A DNA stretch of 64,000 nt from Cohnella terricola (GCF_007786475.1 NZ_VNJJ01000010.1:1-64000), one strand, 5' to 3'. Positions 42,090-50,736 are shown, counted from the first letter of the stretch. The notes: generated by a model not told the origin, from the sequence alone. Numbers and translations: made by a program.

Positions 42090-42983
42090 TTGAGCGGCTT
42101 GGACTTTGCCCTATATTTGAAGCAACAAGAGATACGCCCCAAAACCATTAAAGCTTATTGCACGACTGTGCTTGAATATGAAAAGTGGTGTTCGGCTCTT
42201 CCCGAACAGGAAGACTTGCTAACTCAACTGCTTGTCTTGGAATTTAAATCATACTTGAAGACGATCAGAAAGAACCATCCTAAGACAATCAATCGAAAGC
42301 TTGCGGGACTCCGCAAGTGGATACAATATTTAAGTATGCATGGGCAACTCAAGGAAGCGATTCATGTCAAGGATGAGATGATTTCAGAGATGGAGCGATT
42401 AAGAGAGCCACGCTACTTGGATCGTGATCAGGTACGTGAAATACGCAAATCTATTGAGAAGGAACCGAACAACTTCCTTCGCGCACGTGACCGCTGTATG
42501 ATTTACTTGATGCTGTATTTGGGATTCCGACTGGAAGAAATGTTGAATATTCAGCTTGCCGATCTCATTCGGACTCCTGGTAAACAGAAGGTCATTATCC
42601 GTGAGGGAAAAGGCGGTTTCTACGCTGAAATGGCATTAGAGAGCGTTGAGTTACGAAATGCGATTGACCAATGGTTTGAAGAACGAGCGATGAGCCGATT
42701 TGCGGATAGTCCGTATTTATTCGTCAGTCGAAAAGCTCCGCACGCGGGGAAGCGATCTGTTGTCAGGATGATTGAGCGAGTCCGCAAGACATCGGGAGTG
42801 GCTGAGTTCACCAGCCATCAACTGCGTCATACATTTGGGAAGCGAATAATAGATGAAACGGGCAATATCAAAAAAGCTCAAGAGCTACTTCGCCATCGGC
42901 ACACATCATCGACCGAAATTTATACGCTGCACCGTACAGAAGAGTTAAGTGATGTTCTACGTAAGATGGATGACCTCGTATAA
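42090..42983 (+). CDS. Tyrosine recombinase (XerC/D-type phage integrase)
   Basis: About 297 aa. The N-terminal SAM-like core-binding domain spans residues ~1-95. The catalytic domain has Arg in 'LMLYLGFRLEEMLNIQ', Lys in 'VIIREGKGGFYAEM', 'TSHQLRHTFGKRI' (HxxR), 'LLRHRHTSSTEIY' (His and the nucleophilic Tyr). All six catalytic positions appear intact. TTG 42090 touches GAGGAG; the TTG at 42099 has better spacing (10 nt). It may serve a replication or dimer-resolution step of the element rather than gerE integration, since the attachment sites look serine-recombinase-like. Confidence 0.9.
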   Translation: MSGLDFALYLKQQEIRPKTIKAYCTTVLEYEKWCSALPEQEDLLTQLLVLEFKSYLKTIRKNHPKTINRKLAGLRKWIQYLSMHGQLKEAIHVKDEMISEMERLREPRYLDRDQVREIRKSIEKEPNNFLRARDRCMIYLMLYLGFRLEEMLNIQLADLIRTPGKQKVIIREGKGGFYAEMALESVELRNAIDQWFEERAMSRFADSPYLFVSRKAPHAGKRSVVRMIERVRKTSGVAEFTSHQLRHTFGKRIIDETGNIKKAQELLRHRHTSSTEIYTLHRTEELSDVLRKMDDLV

Positions 42984-42987
42984 CACA

Positions 42988-43033
42988 AAAACCAAGCATG
43001 CGCCCCTATCCAATCGGTAAGCTGCTTGGTTTT
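42988..43033 (+). terminator. Terminator after the tyrosine recombinase
   Basis: AAAACCAAGCA (42988-42998) pairs with TGCTTGGTTTT (43023-43033). Confidence 0.75.
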
Positions 43034-43063
43034 ATCTATTCTATGCGAGAGAACGGTTCTATC

Positions 43064-43171
43064 TCACCTATCTATCGTATCGGATAGAGATGATGTATCT
43101 ATCCTGTCTGACAAAGCTGATATATCTATTGAATATGATAGAGTTGATACATCTATCGTATACGATAGATA
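43064..43171. repeat. Four 27-bp iteron-like repeats
   Basis: Units start at 43064, 43091, 43118 and 43145, sharing the core TGATNNATCTATC. The first and last add an inverted GATAGA, making palindromes such as CTATCGTATACGATAG. The exact 27-bp period is close to 2.5 helical turns. Position between a recombinase and a primase-like gene suggests a replication origin or partition/recombination site. Nothing else is supported in 43034-43308. Confidence 0.75.
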
Positions 43172-43308
43172 GTATGGCTGCACGGGGATATGCGCTATGG
43201 TGGGTTACCATACTTGATCAACCCTCAGACCAGATTCCTAACAGAAAATGGTCGGATGGATGGTTTTCCCACTGTCACAGGGTTCATACGAGTGAAATAA
43301 CAGAAAAA

Positions 43309-43716
43309 TCAGCGCCGATTCTCGGAAAAAACAGCCGATTCTCGGAAAAAAGTAATTTTGGCATGGGCAATTTCATCGAGCGTGTCACTGGAGAATGTTT
43401 CCGCTTCCGAACGTGTAAATTCTTCAAGCGTCGATTGGTTCGCATCATTGGCGTATTCGCGATTGATCGTGATGAAGCCATATACATATGCCCGATTAAG
43501 CTCGAAGGTTGAAGCAGACAAGGCTGCGCTCGATTTGCGCTCACACATCACAATATCCAAATACAAGAGCGCCGTAAATGCGAGCAGTCCAATAAGAAAC
43601 GCTACGTTCAGCCATCCCCATAATAAAAATACGTTCAGAACAATCAGTACGAGGTTTGATGCAATTAGCAGATAGACCCTTTGCATGGTGAATTTTACAA
43701 TTCCAAAGTAGGTCAA
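43309..43716 (-). CDS. Membrane protein with two helices, unknown function
   Basis: A 135-aa protein with two adjacent hydrophobic segments at residues ~14-50 and a charged C-terminal half. The TTG start at 43716 comes directly after the stop of the upstream gene, with AAGGGG about 9 nt before it. The third gene of a reverse-strand trio (44275-43309). The end of the frame contains a 17-bp duplicated sequence (GCCGATTCTCGGAAAAA, twice at 43314-43350). Confidence 0.5.
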   Translation of the reverse strand: MTYFGIVKFTMQRVYLLIASNLVLIVLNVFLLWGWLNVAFLIGLLAFTALLYLDIVMCERKSSAALSASTFELNRAYVYGFITINREYANDANQSTLEEFTRSEAETFSSDTLDEIAHAKITFFRESAVFSENRR

Positions 43717-44046
43717 TTATTCATTCCCCTTGTTGAGATTGATGAAGAGTAAGGATACGCCCCGCTGGTGGAGCAATTTCATGAGTTGCTCGGATTCCTC
43801 GCTATACAAATGAAGAATATGCGCTGAGTGCATCGCCAGAATATCTACCTTCACCTGTCCATTGATGATCTGTTCTAACTGTGGTCGTGAATCATTTGAA
43901 CGTGCCACATCCTTGATGACGACAATCTCCTCGATGAGGATGTTGTAGTCTTTGCTAAATTGACGCAGTAAATAATGCTGATGAGCCAGCGTTCGCGGTG
44001 TCTCTCCTCGGATATAGAACCCGATAATGGGTGAACTATTCTCCAT
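43717..44046 (-). CDS. Small protein resembling the resolvase N-terminal fold
   Basis: A 109-aa soluble protein. 'IIGFYIRGETPRTLAHQHYLLRQFSKDYNILIEEIVVIKDV' has the strand-helix order of serine-resolvase catalytic domains (a YxR strand followed by a helix). However, the catalytic Ser position is not convincing and the protein is shorter than the domain. It overlaps the upstream gene by 11 nt and abuts the downstream one. It could be a degenerate recombinase fragment that now has another role. No function assigned. Confidence 0.5.
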   Translation of the reverse strand: MENSSPIIGFYIRGETPRTLAHQHYLLRQFSKDYNILIEEIVVIKDVARSNDSRPQLEQIINGQVKVDILAMHSAHILHLYSEESEQLMKLLHQRGVSLLFINLNKGNE

Positions 44047-44275
44047 CGGTCGTAGAGCCTTTTTTGCTCATAAAATGCAAATGCTTGTTGTTACGCTCTG
44101 TTTCATGCTGCTGTTGGTAGCGCAGATGATATTTCGTTTCTTTTGTAGCCAGCTGTTCATTTTGCACAAGCTTAGGTTTGCGTGTATATTTATTTAGCCA
44201 TTTGCTTGAAGCCCCAAGTGTGATCAGGAATATACCAATCCACATAACGAACTGTGGTGTAATGATAGTAGTCAT
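44036..44275 (-). CDS. Small single-span membrane protein
   Basis: A 79-aa protein with one N-terminal hydrophobic helix ('FVMWIGIFLITLGASSKWL') and a long basic tail. It is the first gene of the reverse-strand trio; AGGAGG lies upstream of the ATG. Unknown function. Confidence 0.5.
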   Translation of the reverse strand: MTTIITPQFVMWIGIFLITLGASSKWLNKYTRKPKLVQNEQLATKETKYHLRYQQQHETERNNKHLHFMSKKGSTTDGE

Positions 44276-44429
44276 AACAAAACCTCCTAATTATATCCAG
44301 AAATTCTATAGCCTCCAGTATAGCTGCTTCTTTCTCCCTTGCCAAGGATGTCTGTGTTCCGTTCAGAGAAGGAAAAAAGATAGAGATATGTCCAGAGGAT
44401 TAAATTACTAAATAATGTAAAATCGAGAT

Positions 44430-44457
44430 TTGACATCCGAAATCGCCCATATATAAT
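44430..44457 (+). promoter_or_regulatory. Consensus promoter of the primase-like gene
   Basis: TTGACA (44430-44435), 16 nt, TATAAT (44452-44457): both hexamers perfect. A small hairpin ATAACT/AGTTAT follows, just before the GGAGG ribosome site. Confidence 0.85.
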
Positions 44458-44490
44458 CCTCATAACTCAAAAAGTTATGGAGGAATAAAC

Positions 44491-45009
44491 ATGCAACAAG
44501 AACAAATCGAAATCCAAATACAAAACCGCATGCACGAGCTTGTGGACAAAATAAATCAACTCATTATCGGCGAACGCAAACGATTCATCCAGCAATACGG
44601 CAAACATGAAAGTGTCGCTTACCGAACGGTTACGGACAAATCACTAACAGATTGGCGAGTCGAGCAACATCTAACTGGGAATATGACATTGGGTTGTTTT
44701 TATAAGGGGAGCCATAGTAAATTCCTCGTCTATGATATAGACAAGCAAGATCCCTCTATTCCGTTAGGGCTAATTCGTCTGCTCAAAGGCTATGGTTTTC
44801 AATCAGGCGATCTTCACCTTGAAGTTAGTGGAACTAAGGGTTGGCATCTTTGGATCTTTTTTAATTTTCCACTGCCCATAGATACGTTAGCTGCCTTCGG
44901 CAATTTTGTTCGTGAAGTGCTAGGCGCATCTGCCAAGAGTATTGAGCTTCGTCCTGAGGACCCGATGACCAGTCGGCGGCATCAAGCTTCCGTATGGAAT
45001 TCACCGTAA
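44491..45009 (+). CDS. Archaeo-eukaryotic-type primase-like protein, N-terminal part (frameshifted)
   Basis: 172 aa. 'KFLVYDIDKQD' (D-x-D metal site) and 'LEVSGTKGWHLWIFFNFPL' (the sGxKGxH motif) mark the AEP primase catalytic core, as in the primase of TOTE-type mobile conflict systems. The frame leaves the conserved path near 44960-44975, where the family sequence 'GGIKLPYGIHRK' continues in the next frame, reaching the second ORF at 45014. So one ~470-aa gene has been split by a net one-base shift. Whether this is a real mutation, programmed shift or sequence error cannot be told from here. Confidence 0.75.
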   Translation: MQQEQIEIQIQNRMHELVDKINQLIIGERKRFIQQYGKHESVAYRTVTDKSLTDWRVEQHLTGNMTLGCFYKGSHSKFLVYDIDKQDPSIPLGLIRLLKGYGFQSGDLHLEVSGTKGWHLWIFFNFPLPIDTLAAFGNFVREVLGASAKSIELRPEDPMTSRRHQASVWNSP

Positions 45010-45013
45010 AGTA

Positions 45014-45901
45014 ATGCGCCGAACGGTCTTCGTTGGACATGAGCTGCAAGCACTCGATGACCCTATCGATTATTTTCTACGTATCCAGCCGATGGACAGC
45101 AACCACTTCATTCAGATATGGCAGACAATACAACCTGAATTTGAAGCGACTGCATGTGAGCATACGGAGATTGTAGCCAGACAGAAGATGATGTCCGAAA
45201 CTCCTCAGGGGAGCTTGCTTGCAGGCTATGCGTTGGCGCAAAAGCTGATTCAATACGGTATGGACCTAGAGGAGATGACCGCGACACGCCGCAGACACTA
45301 TTTTCAATTCTTCGTGATTCTCTATTACAAGCATCAAGGCTTCAATCAGGCTGAGACTGTGAAGAAGGTTATGGAGTGGGCTAGTCGTGAGAGAGCTTGC
45401 GGACGATCCAAAAGCTCGATAGAAGAAATTGAACAAGATGTCCAAGCAGATGTGAAATGTATTTTTGCAGAAAACAAGCATTTCGGTACGATGATCTGCG
45501 ATGAAATTCTTGTCAGTCATGTGGACATAGCGTATGTCCAGAGCATCGCAGATGATACGACCAGAAAAGTCGTTTGGTGCATCATCATTCTTGGACGAAT
45601 GTTCCATGTTCAAGGGAGGTTCTTCTTTTCCTTCAGGAAAATCGAGGAAATAACAGGCTGCAAAAAGAGTACGGTATATACCCGAGTCAGACAATTAATA
45701 GAGAATAGGTTCATCGAATTACAGAAGCAAGGAAGCTACTACAAGCAACAGGCAAACATCTATTATATGCGTCTGTTGGAACAATGGCAGCCCGACAAGA
45801 CATTGCCCATCGAGGCGACTACGTTGCAAGAGATTTTTGAAAATACATATACGTTAATCGACACGATGCCACTCGCCGACGCAGAGGGGATGGCGCTATG
45901 A
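45014..45901 (+). CDS. Primase-like protein, C-terminal part
   Basis: 295 aa as an independent ORF from ATG 45014, but the same frame extends back to 44969 and contains the rest of the primase core ('GGIKLPYGIHRKVMRRTVFVG'). The middle is helical. The last third has a winged-helix-like stretch ('SFRKIEEITGCKKSTVYTRVRQLIENRFIELQKQG'), suggesting origin or DNA binding. It overlaps the RuvC-like gene by 4 nt, so the two are translated together. Likely to prime replication of the excised element if the frame is restored. Confidence 0.65.
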   Translation: MRRTVFVGHELQALDDPIDYFLRIQPMDSNHFIQIWQTIQPEFEATACEHTEIVARQKMMSETPQGSLLAGYALAQKLIQYGMDLEEMTATRRRHYFQFFVILYYKHQGFNQAETVKKVMEWASRERACGRSKSSIEEIEQDVQADVKCIFAENKHFGTMICDEILVSHVDIAYVQSIADDTTRKVVWCIIILGRMFHVQGRFFFSFRKIEEITGCKKSTVYTRVRQLIENRFIELQKQGSYYKQQANIYYMRLLEQWQPDKTLPIEATTLQEIFENTYTLIDTMPLADAEGMAL

Positions 45902-46413
45902 ATGTTCTTTTCTGCGATCAGTCGCTTCTCAAATTTGGGTACAGCATCTACGATGCTTCGGCTTTACAATGCACGCTGATAACGGCGGGAGTACTGCAAT
46001 TAGACGATAAATCAGCAGTCATGAATCGCTTGTTTGTGATTGAAAACTGGCTCAACGATATAATCGCCAAATATAATATTCAGCACGTTGTGGTTGAAGA
46101 AATTCAGATGCAGCGCAATGTGAGGACTTACCGCAAGCTGTGCATGCTCTTCTACGTCTTAGAGAGCGTCTGCTGGCGCAAAGGCATTTCATTTGAAAGC
46201 ATACATGTAACAACGTGGCGCACGCATGGCATTAAGACGATGCTGAACCTGCCCGATGGCAAGAAAATGACGCTATACAATTATTTTTATACCCAGTTCA
46301 AGCATGACCAATCCTTTGATCACAATGTCAGCGACGCTTTGGGTTTGGGACTGTATTGGAGCCGTATAACGTATCCGAACGCGGATATCGGTTGGGATAA
46401 CAATAAGGCTTAG
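45898..46413 (+). CDS. RuvC-like Holliday junction resolvase
   Basis: A 171-aa RNase H-fold nuclease. The first acidic residue is in 'VLFCDQSLLKFGYSIYD', the second in 'HVVVEEIQMQRN', and the last pair in 'SFDHNVSDALGLGLYW', matching the RuvC order D-E-H/D-D. It starts inside the end of the primase gene (ATGA overlap). It may resolve replication or recombination intermediates of the element. Confidence 0.75.
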   Translation: MNVLFCDQSLLKFGYSIYDASALQCTLITAGVLQLDDKSAVMNRLFVIENWLNDIIAKYNIQHVVVEEIQMQRNVRTYRKLCMLFYVLESVCWRKGISFESIHVTTWRTHGIKTMLNLPDGKKMTLYNYFYTQFKHDQSFDHNVSDALGLGLYWSRITYPNADIGWDNNKA

Positions 46414-46437
46414 AAAGCAGAATCACTCTCTAAGCCT
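46406..46437. terminator. Bidirectional terminator between convergent genes
   Basis: AGGCTTAGA (46406-46414) pairs with TCTAAGCCT (46429-46437). It overlaps the stop codons of both the RuvC-like and LytTR genes. Confidence 0.7.
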
Positions 46438-47161
46438 GTTTATTATTATGGATTTGGAACCGATGCATGAAGGCATGACGTTTTTCTTCGGCAATGATGG
46501 CGGCTTTATCGCTGTTCTTGAAGCAGATTGCTTGATCGGATACGCGATTGATTTTATTCAGATTCACCAAGCATGAACGATGCGTCAGAAAAAAATCGTT
46601 GTATACCAGATATTGCTCGTAGAGCTTAATGGATATTTTCGTTTCATAGCAATCGCTTAACGTATGCACATAGGCAGTTCGGTTCACGGATTCAATGAAG
46701 AGAATTTCGTCAGGCATGAAATGCATGATTCGGTCTGATATGACTGGAACGTATAGCCCGCCATAGGATAAGAATTGTTGATAAGCCATAGCCTGCTTCA
46801 ACTTGATTAAGCATGCCTTTAATCGCTCGAATGTAAAAGGCTTCGGGATGGTATCACAAATATTCAGATTGGCAGTCGTACACGCTTCAAGCGGCTTGCT
46901 CGTCATCAGCGCTGTCGGAACAGGAGCGCCGTTCAATCTCAATAAATGGCATGCTTCCAGTGCCGATATATCTTCCTGCAGATCAGCGTCAAGCAGTACG
47001 GCATGAATGTCAGGATTGCTTTGCATGACTTGCATATATACAGTAAGGGTAGAGGTAAATTCGATCTCGAAGTTTCCAAGAGAAGAGCAGAGCGTTCTAA
47101 TGATGCTGTTATCACTCTTCGGTTCTTTGACAAACAATATTTTCAACGGTTTTTCTTGCAT
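46430..47161 (-). CDS. LytTR-family response regulator
   Basis: A 243-aa protein. Residues ~5-125 are a receiver-like domain with 'HAVLLDADL' in the place of the phospho-aspartate strand and 'IPKPFTFERL' carrying the conserved Lys-Pro. Residues ~140-235 are LytTR ('ILFIESVNRTAYVHTLSDCYETKISI', 'FFLTHRSCLVNLNKI'). No histidine kinase gene is next to it. It probably controls element genes, possibly the nearby PIN gene or element mobility; targets unknown. Confidence 0.85.
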   Translation of the reverse strand: MQEKPLKILFVKEPKSDNSIIRTLCSSLGNFEIEFTSTLTVYMQVMQSNPDIHAVLLDADLQEDISALEACHLLRLNGAPVPTALMTSKPLEACTTANLNICDTIPKPFTFERLKACLIKLKQAMAYQQFLSYGGLYVPVISDRIMHFMPDEILFIESVNRTAYVHTLSDCYETKISIKLYEQYLVYNDFFLTHRSCLVNLNKINRVSDQAICFKNSDKAAIIAEEKRHAFMHRFQIHNNKQA

Positions 47162-47366
47162 GATCTTCCCCTTGATAACGCCGATTTGTTCAAAATAATC
47201 CTCTCCTTGTGATAGACAGAGCTACATGTTTTTAACACGGAAAGCGAATTCGTCCAAACGTGAGCCGTATAGTTCAATTCTATCGCACGGCATGGATCTG
47301 GTGGTGGGGAATAGGTTGTAACAATGGGGATTCTGTCCGACCTATTTGGCATTCGTTATGACGAAA

Positions 47367-47403
47367 TAAAAAGGCACGACAGATTTTACTGTCATGCCCT
47401 TGA
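47367..47403 (-). terminator. Terminator of the membrane PIN gene
   Basis: On the reverse strand AAGGGCATGACAG pairs with CTGTCGTGCCTT, followed by TTT and T-rich sequence. Confidence 0.7.
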
Positions 47404-47418
47404 ATAGGATTTGGATGT

Positions 47419-48771
47419 TTAGTTTGCTGTAAGACCGTAAGAAATGATTTCGCCAATATCTCGCTTTACGGAATTAACTTTTGTGTATTGGCTAAACAAG
47501 TGACTCCCCACATCCGAAGCATCAATCGCGATAATTTCTTGAAGTTTAGTATCATTGGCATTTAAGTAGTAATCAAGGCAAAGTAATCCGAAACGAACAT
47601 CACCCTGTCCGATATAGAACGTTCCTTGGACTTGATGATCTGTCAAAGAATCCATTCGAACATTTGGATAATGCTTCGACATCAGGGTTGTTAGTAATTC
47701 TCGAAGCTGTTGAGTACCGTCTGCTCTTTCTTTATCAGGTAACGCAATAAGCTCAGCAATAAGCTTGTCACTAGACTGAGTTGCTTTTTCAAATTCTGAT
47801 TGATATTCAGAGAAATATATGCTTTCGGGATTTCGTGTAGCTACATCCAAGGCGGCGTTAGGGGCATCCTTAGCAATGCCCACTTTGGACTCTGTCGGAT
47901 TAGAAAATGCTGACGATACCTCGTTATTGGCTTTAATGAATGATACCAACTGAGAGCCAAACAGGAGTAAGAGAATTGTAATAACAAGTCCACCGCCCCA
48001 TATAACTTTCCGTTGTGCATCGGGCTTTGTTCGGTCAGGCGCTGATGTCTCCAGTACCGTTAACCCAGCGTTACGAGCGGTTATTTTCGCCCCGTTATCA
48101 TGAGAAATGAAGCAAATCGCCGAAGGATTAGCCGCCGAGACATTCAGGTAAGACGCAATGATACGGTCATCCTTTGTATCTGCCAAGTTGTATCTGGTCA
48201 GTGTTTTATAATCAACGCCAGGCACGATCTGTACGTGATGATCGTTTATTTGCGCATCGCCGAGTGCTTTGAATGCGCGTCTGGCATTTGCCGCAGTTTC
48301 TTTGTCTGCGTTATTCTTCAGTCCGTCTAATTCTTGCTGGACGTATCGGCTGACGAGAATGGTTTCATTCTTCAGCAGATAAAATATATCCGAAGACAGG
48401 TACATCAGAATGTTTGTGTCCAGACCAAAAGCTAGATTCTGTCCTTTTTTCGTTCGTAGAGCCTTATGAAGTTGTTCCGCGAGCTTCCACTGTTTGCTGT
48501 TTGTGCTAGTATTTAAGATTGATTTAGGGTTGAGTAGAACCTTGGAAAGAGCTTTTTTTGAACCGTACTGTTGGCGATAGGTGAAATACAATAACGCAGC
48601 TTTGGTGGCAGCGATTGCAAGACCTAACAGGAAGAAAAGCACGATGAGGGTTGGGATCATGGCGGCTTTCTTGTGTTGCGCTTCCTGAATTTCGGACAGC
48701 CCACTTGCCATAGCTGCTGTTTGCAACATAGTAAAACCTAGCATGGTGAAAAAGAAAATTTTGATTTTCAA
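47419..48771 (-). CDS. Membrane-anchored PIN-domain protein
   Basis: A 450-aa protein in three parts. An N-terminal signal-like helix ('KIFFFTMLGFTMLQTAAMASG') and a second helix at residues ~38-63 precede a PIN nuclease domain. Its acidic residues lie in 'FGLDTNILMYL', 'QQELDGLK' and 'ADTKDDRIIASYL'. After a third membrane helix ('VIWGGGLVITILLLLFGSQLV') comes a ~170-residue C-terminal domain of unknown type. PIN domains cleave RNA. Tethering one to the membrane recalls abortive-defence effectors, but no partner antitoxin is adjacent. Confidence 0.75.
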   Translation of the reverse strand: MKIKIFFFTMLGFTMLQTAAMASGLSEIQEAQHKKAAMIPTLIVLFFLLGLAIAATKAALLYFTYRQQYGSKKALSKVLLNPKSILNTSTNSKQWKLAEQLHKALRTKKGQNLAFGLDTNILMYLSSDIFYLLKNETILVSRYVQQELDGLKNNADKETAANARRAFKALGDAQINDHHVQIVPGVDYKTLTRYNLADTKDDRIIASYLNVSAANPSAICFISHDNGAKITARNAGLTVLETSAPDRTKPDAQRKVIWGGGLVITILLLLFGSQLVSFIKANNEVSSAFSNPTESKVGIAKDAPNAALDVATRNPESIYFSEYQSEFEKATQSSDKLIAELIALPDKERADGTQQLRELLTTLMSKHYPNVRMDSLTDHQVQGTFYIGQGDVRFGLLCLDYYLNANDTKLQEIIAIDASDVGSHLFSQYTKVNSVKRDIGEIISYGLTAN

Positions 48772-48961
48772 CTTGCTGCTCCTCTCAAAATGGCATAGAC
48801 ATCTCCTATTTTATAGGCTGCTACATGTTTTATGAGAAGAATTAGGTCAAAACGAGACGAAATTCGTCATGACGAAATTTGGAAAACTTATTGACAGGTA
48901 TGAACCCAACTGATATTATCAATTCCAAGCTCAACTGAGCGAAAATTATAATCACATATGT

Positions 48962-49205
48962 AACACCCAAGGATACCGACATCTTCGGATGTGCGGAATC
49001 GGTCTTACTGAGTGGCAGTAGCCACACAGTAAGCGCTCATCTTTATGTTTTACTTCTAAATCGACGCCTACTAACAGGGAGAAGTCTATCCTGATTGTAG
49101 GAATCGAATAGAAGCAAAGATGAGAAACGATTCTCATACGGTAAAACCTTGGGTGTTTTTGGTTTATAGCCAGCCCCGAGGGAGTCCAATTATGGACTCC
49201 CTTTA
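48962..49205 (+). ncRNA. Candidate structured non-coding RNA
   Basis: A 16-bp closing stem is formed by AACACCCAAGG (48962-48972) with CCTTGGGTGTT (49147-49157), extended by TACCG/CGGTA. It encloses at least two arms: TTACTG-GTGGC/GCCAC-CAGTAA (49005-49032, loop AGTA) and a nested arm CTCATCTTT/AAAGATGAG (49036-49124) with CTTCTA/TAGAAG and CCTAC/GTAGG inside. A terminator-like hairpin, AGGGAGTCC/GGACTCCCT, follows at 49179-49202. No ORF fits. Strand chosen because the terminator is followed by T-rich sequence on the plus strand. No known RNA class recognised. Nothing is supported in 48772-48961. Confidence 0.6.
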
Positions 49206-49303
49206 CTTGTACCTTGACAACTGGATAACCCTAAACCCCCCATGACAAAGCTGTCGCGGGAACGTGTTAGGGAAAACGAAGAAAAACACGATGGAGGACT
49301 GCC

Positions 49304-49555
49304 ATGAAATCACCAAAAACGACGAAAGCTACTTTTATTTTGAAATACGACAATGGAATAGACCGCTGGGGATATCCGCTAGACAACGAAGACTGGTCGA
49401 AGGATTACTTTCATTGCGGCGACGTGTTCCTCCTGAAAATAGGCGAACAAATGCTGAAATGCCACATCGAGATGGATAACGACTGGTACATCATCAGCGG
49501 CAACCAACGATTTAGACTGCATCCCAGAGAACACTACGAAATTATCATTTTATAA
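49304..49555 (+). CDS. Small DUF5348-like protein
   Basis: An 83-aa beta-rich protein ('DRWGYPLDNEDW', 'DVFLLKIGEQMLKCHIEMDNDWYIISG') resembling the DUF5348 proteins often found on mobile elements (recalled pattern). GGAGG stands 6 nt before ATG 49304. It precedes the DNA methyltransferase by 20 nt and is probably co-transcribed with it. Function unknown. Confidence 0.65.
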   Translation: MKSPKTTKATFILKYDNGIDRWGYPLDNEDWSKDYFHCGDVFLLKIGEQMLKCHIEMDNDWYIISGNQRFRLHPREHYEIIIL

Positions 49556-49575
49556 TTAACAAGGAGAAACCTACC

Positions 49576-50358
49576 ATGAATAAACAATCACAAGGCATCA
49601 AACTTAATAGAATCTACCAAAGAGACTGTATTCAGGGGATGAAGATGCTACCCTCAGATAGCATTGATCTTATCATCGCCGATCCGCCATACAATATTGC
49701 GAGGGACGGCGCGAATGCGGATATGAAGCACTTGAGATTCAAGACGATTAACGAAGAATGGGACTATATCGAAGACTTTGAAGCGTTCAACCAAGCTTGG
49801 CTTGAACAGTGTTACAGGGTATTAAAGCCGAGAGGTTCAATCTTGTGCTACGGCACACACCATAATATTTTCCAAGTCGGTTATCTGATGTCGAAGATAG
49901 ATTATCAGGTTCGCATCAAATATGAGTGGTTAAAAACAAATCCGCCGCCAAGCTTTCTGGGAACGAATCCGAGGTTCGCGACTGAATCAATTATTTGGGC
50001 AACGAAGCAGACAGGCGGTACGTACAACCGCGATTATGCTCACAAGATCAATGACGGTAAAAATATTACGAATGTGTTTACGACAAGCTTAACGCCGCCA
50101 AGGGAAAAGAAGTTTGGTAGATTTCCTTGTCAGAAGCCGCTTGAACTATCGGTTAAATTGATTAATCTCCATTCTCATCGCGACGAGGTTGTACTCGTAC
50201 CCTTCTGTGGGAGCGGGACGGAATGCGTTGCCGCACAATTGACGGGAAGATCATTTGTAACCTTTGAGCGTGAGCCTGCATACATAGAGCTTGCCAATAT
50301 CCGTTTGGACAATACCGATGATTTGAAAGCAAAGCTGTCGTACCTGTTGGAAGATTAG
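49576..50358 (+). CDS. Site-specific DNA methyltransferase, beta class
   Basis: A 260-aa methyltransferase. The catalytic motif IV 'LIIADPPYNIARDG' comes first and the SAM motif I 'VLVPFCGSGTECVAAQLTGRSF' near the C-terminus, the order of the beta class that makes N6-methyladenine or N4-methylcytosine. AAGGAG precedes the ATG. No restriction enzyme is adjacent, so it is an orphan that may protect the element or mark its DNA. Confidence 0.9.
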   Translation: MNKQSQGIKLNRIYQRDCIQGMKMLPSDSIDLIIADPPYNIARDGANADMKHLRFKTINEEWDYIEDFEAFNQAWLEQCYRVLKPRGSILCYGTHHNIFQVGYLMSKIDYQVRIKYEWLKTNPPPSFLGTNPRFATESIIWATKQTGGTYNRDYAHKINDGKNITNVFTTSLTPPREKKFGRFPCQKPLELSVKLINLHSHRDEVVLVPFCGSGTECVAAQLTGRSFVTFEREPAYIELANIRLDNTDDLKAKLSYLLED

Positions 50359-50565
50359 GAAGTCTACGAACATCTTATAAATATCGAAAATTACTGTGAT
50401 ATCCGCAGTTCATATACATTGAAATTTATCGAATTTATCTGATCGAGCTATAATTCATAAACGCAAAAAAATGGAGAACCGACCGCTAAGTTTAGTGGAA
50501 GGTCATGGTACAAACTTGGAGTCACATAAAAATAAAAAAGGAAATATCGAGAGGAGAATGCCCTT

Positions 50566-50736
50566 ATGTCCAGGGATTTAAATAAATCATTTCGTATTCA
50601 CATTCAAGCAGGTCAAGGAAATTTGCCAGAACTTATCGATGATCTTGCAAGGCAAGTCGTTAAGAAGAACGTGGATGAATTCCAGGCCAACAACTACCGA
50701 GTAAAAAAAATCGCCGCTTTAGGACGTGCCATTTAG
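50566..50736 (+). CDS. 56-residue protein upstream of the serine recombinase
   Basis: ATG 50566 follows GAGAGGAG by about 9 nt and opens a 56-codon frame (MSRDLNKSFRIHIQAGQG... ending IAALGRAI). The protein is charged and basic at the end. The stop lies 5 nt before the recombinase's predicted -35, so it may be a small regulator or directionality factor of the recombinase. No family recognised. Confidence 0.5.
   Translation: MSRDLNKSFRIHIQAGQGNLPELIDDLARQVVKKNVDEFQANNYRVKKIAALGRAI

Noticed and set aside
42090-42983. Tyrosine recombinase as the enzyme that integrated the element into gerE
   Set aside because: The long palindromic attP with a 2-bp crossover fits a serine recombinase better; the tyrosine enzyme lies in the middle of the element.
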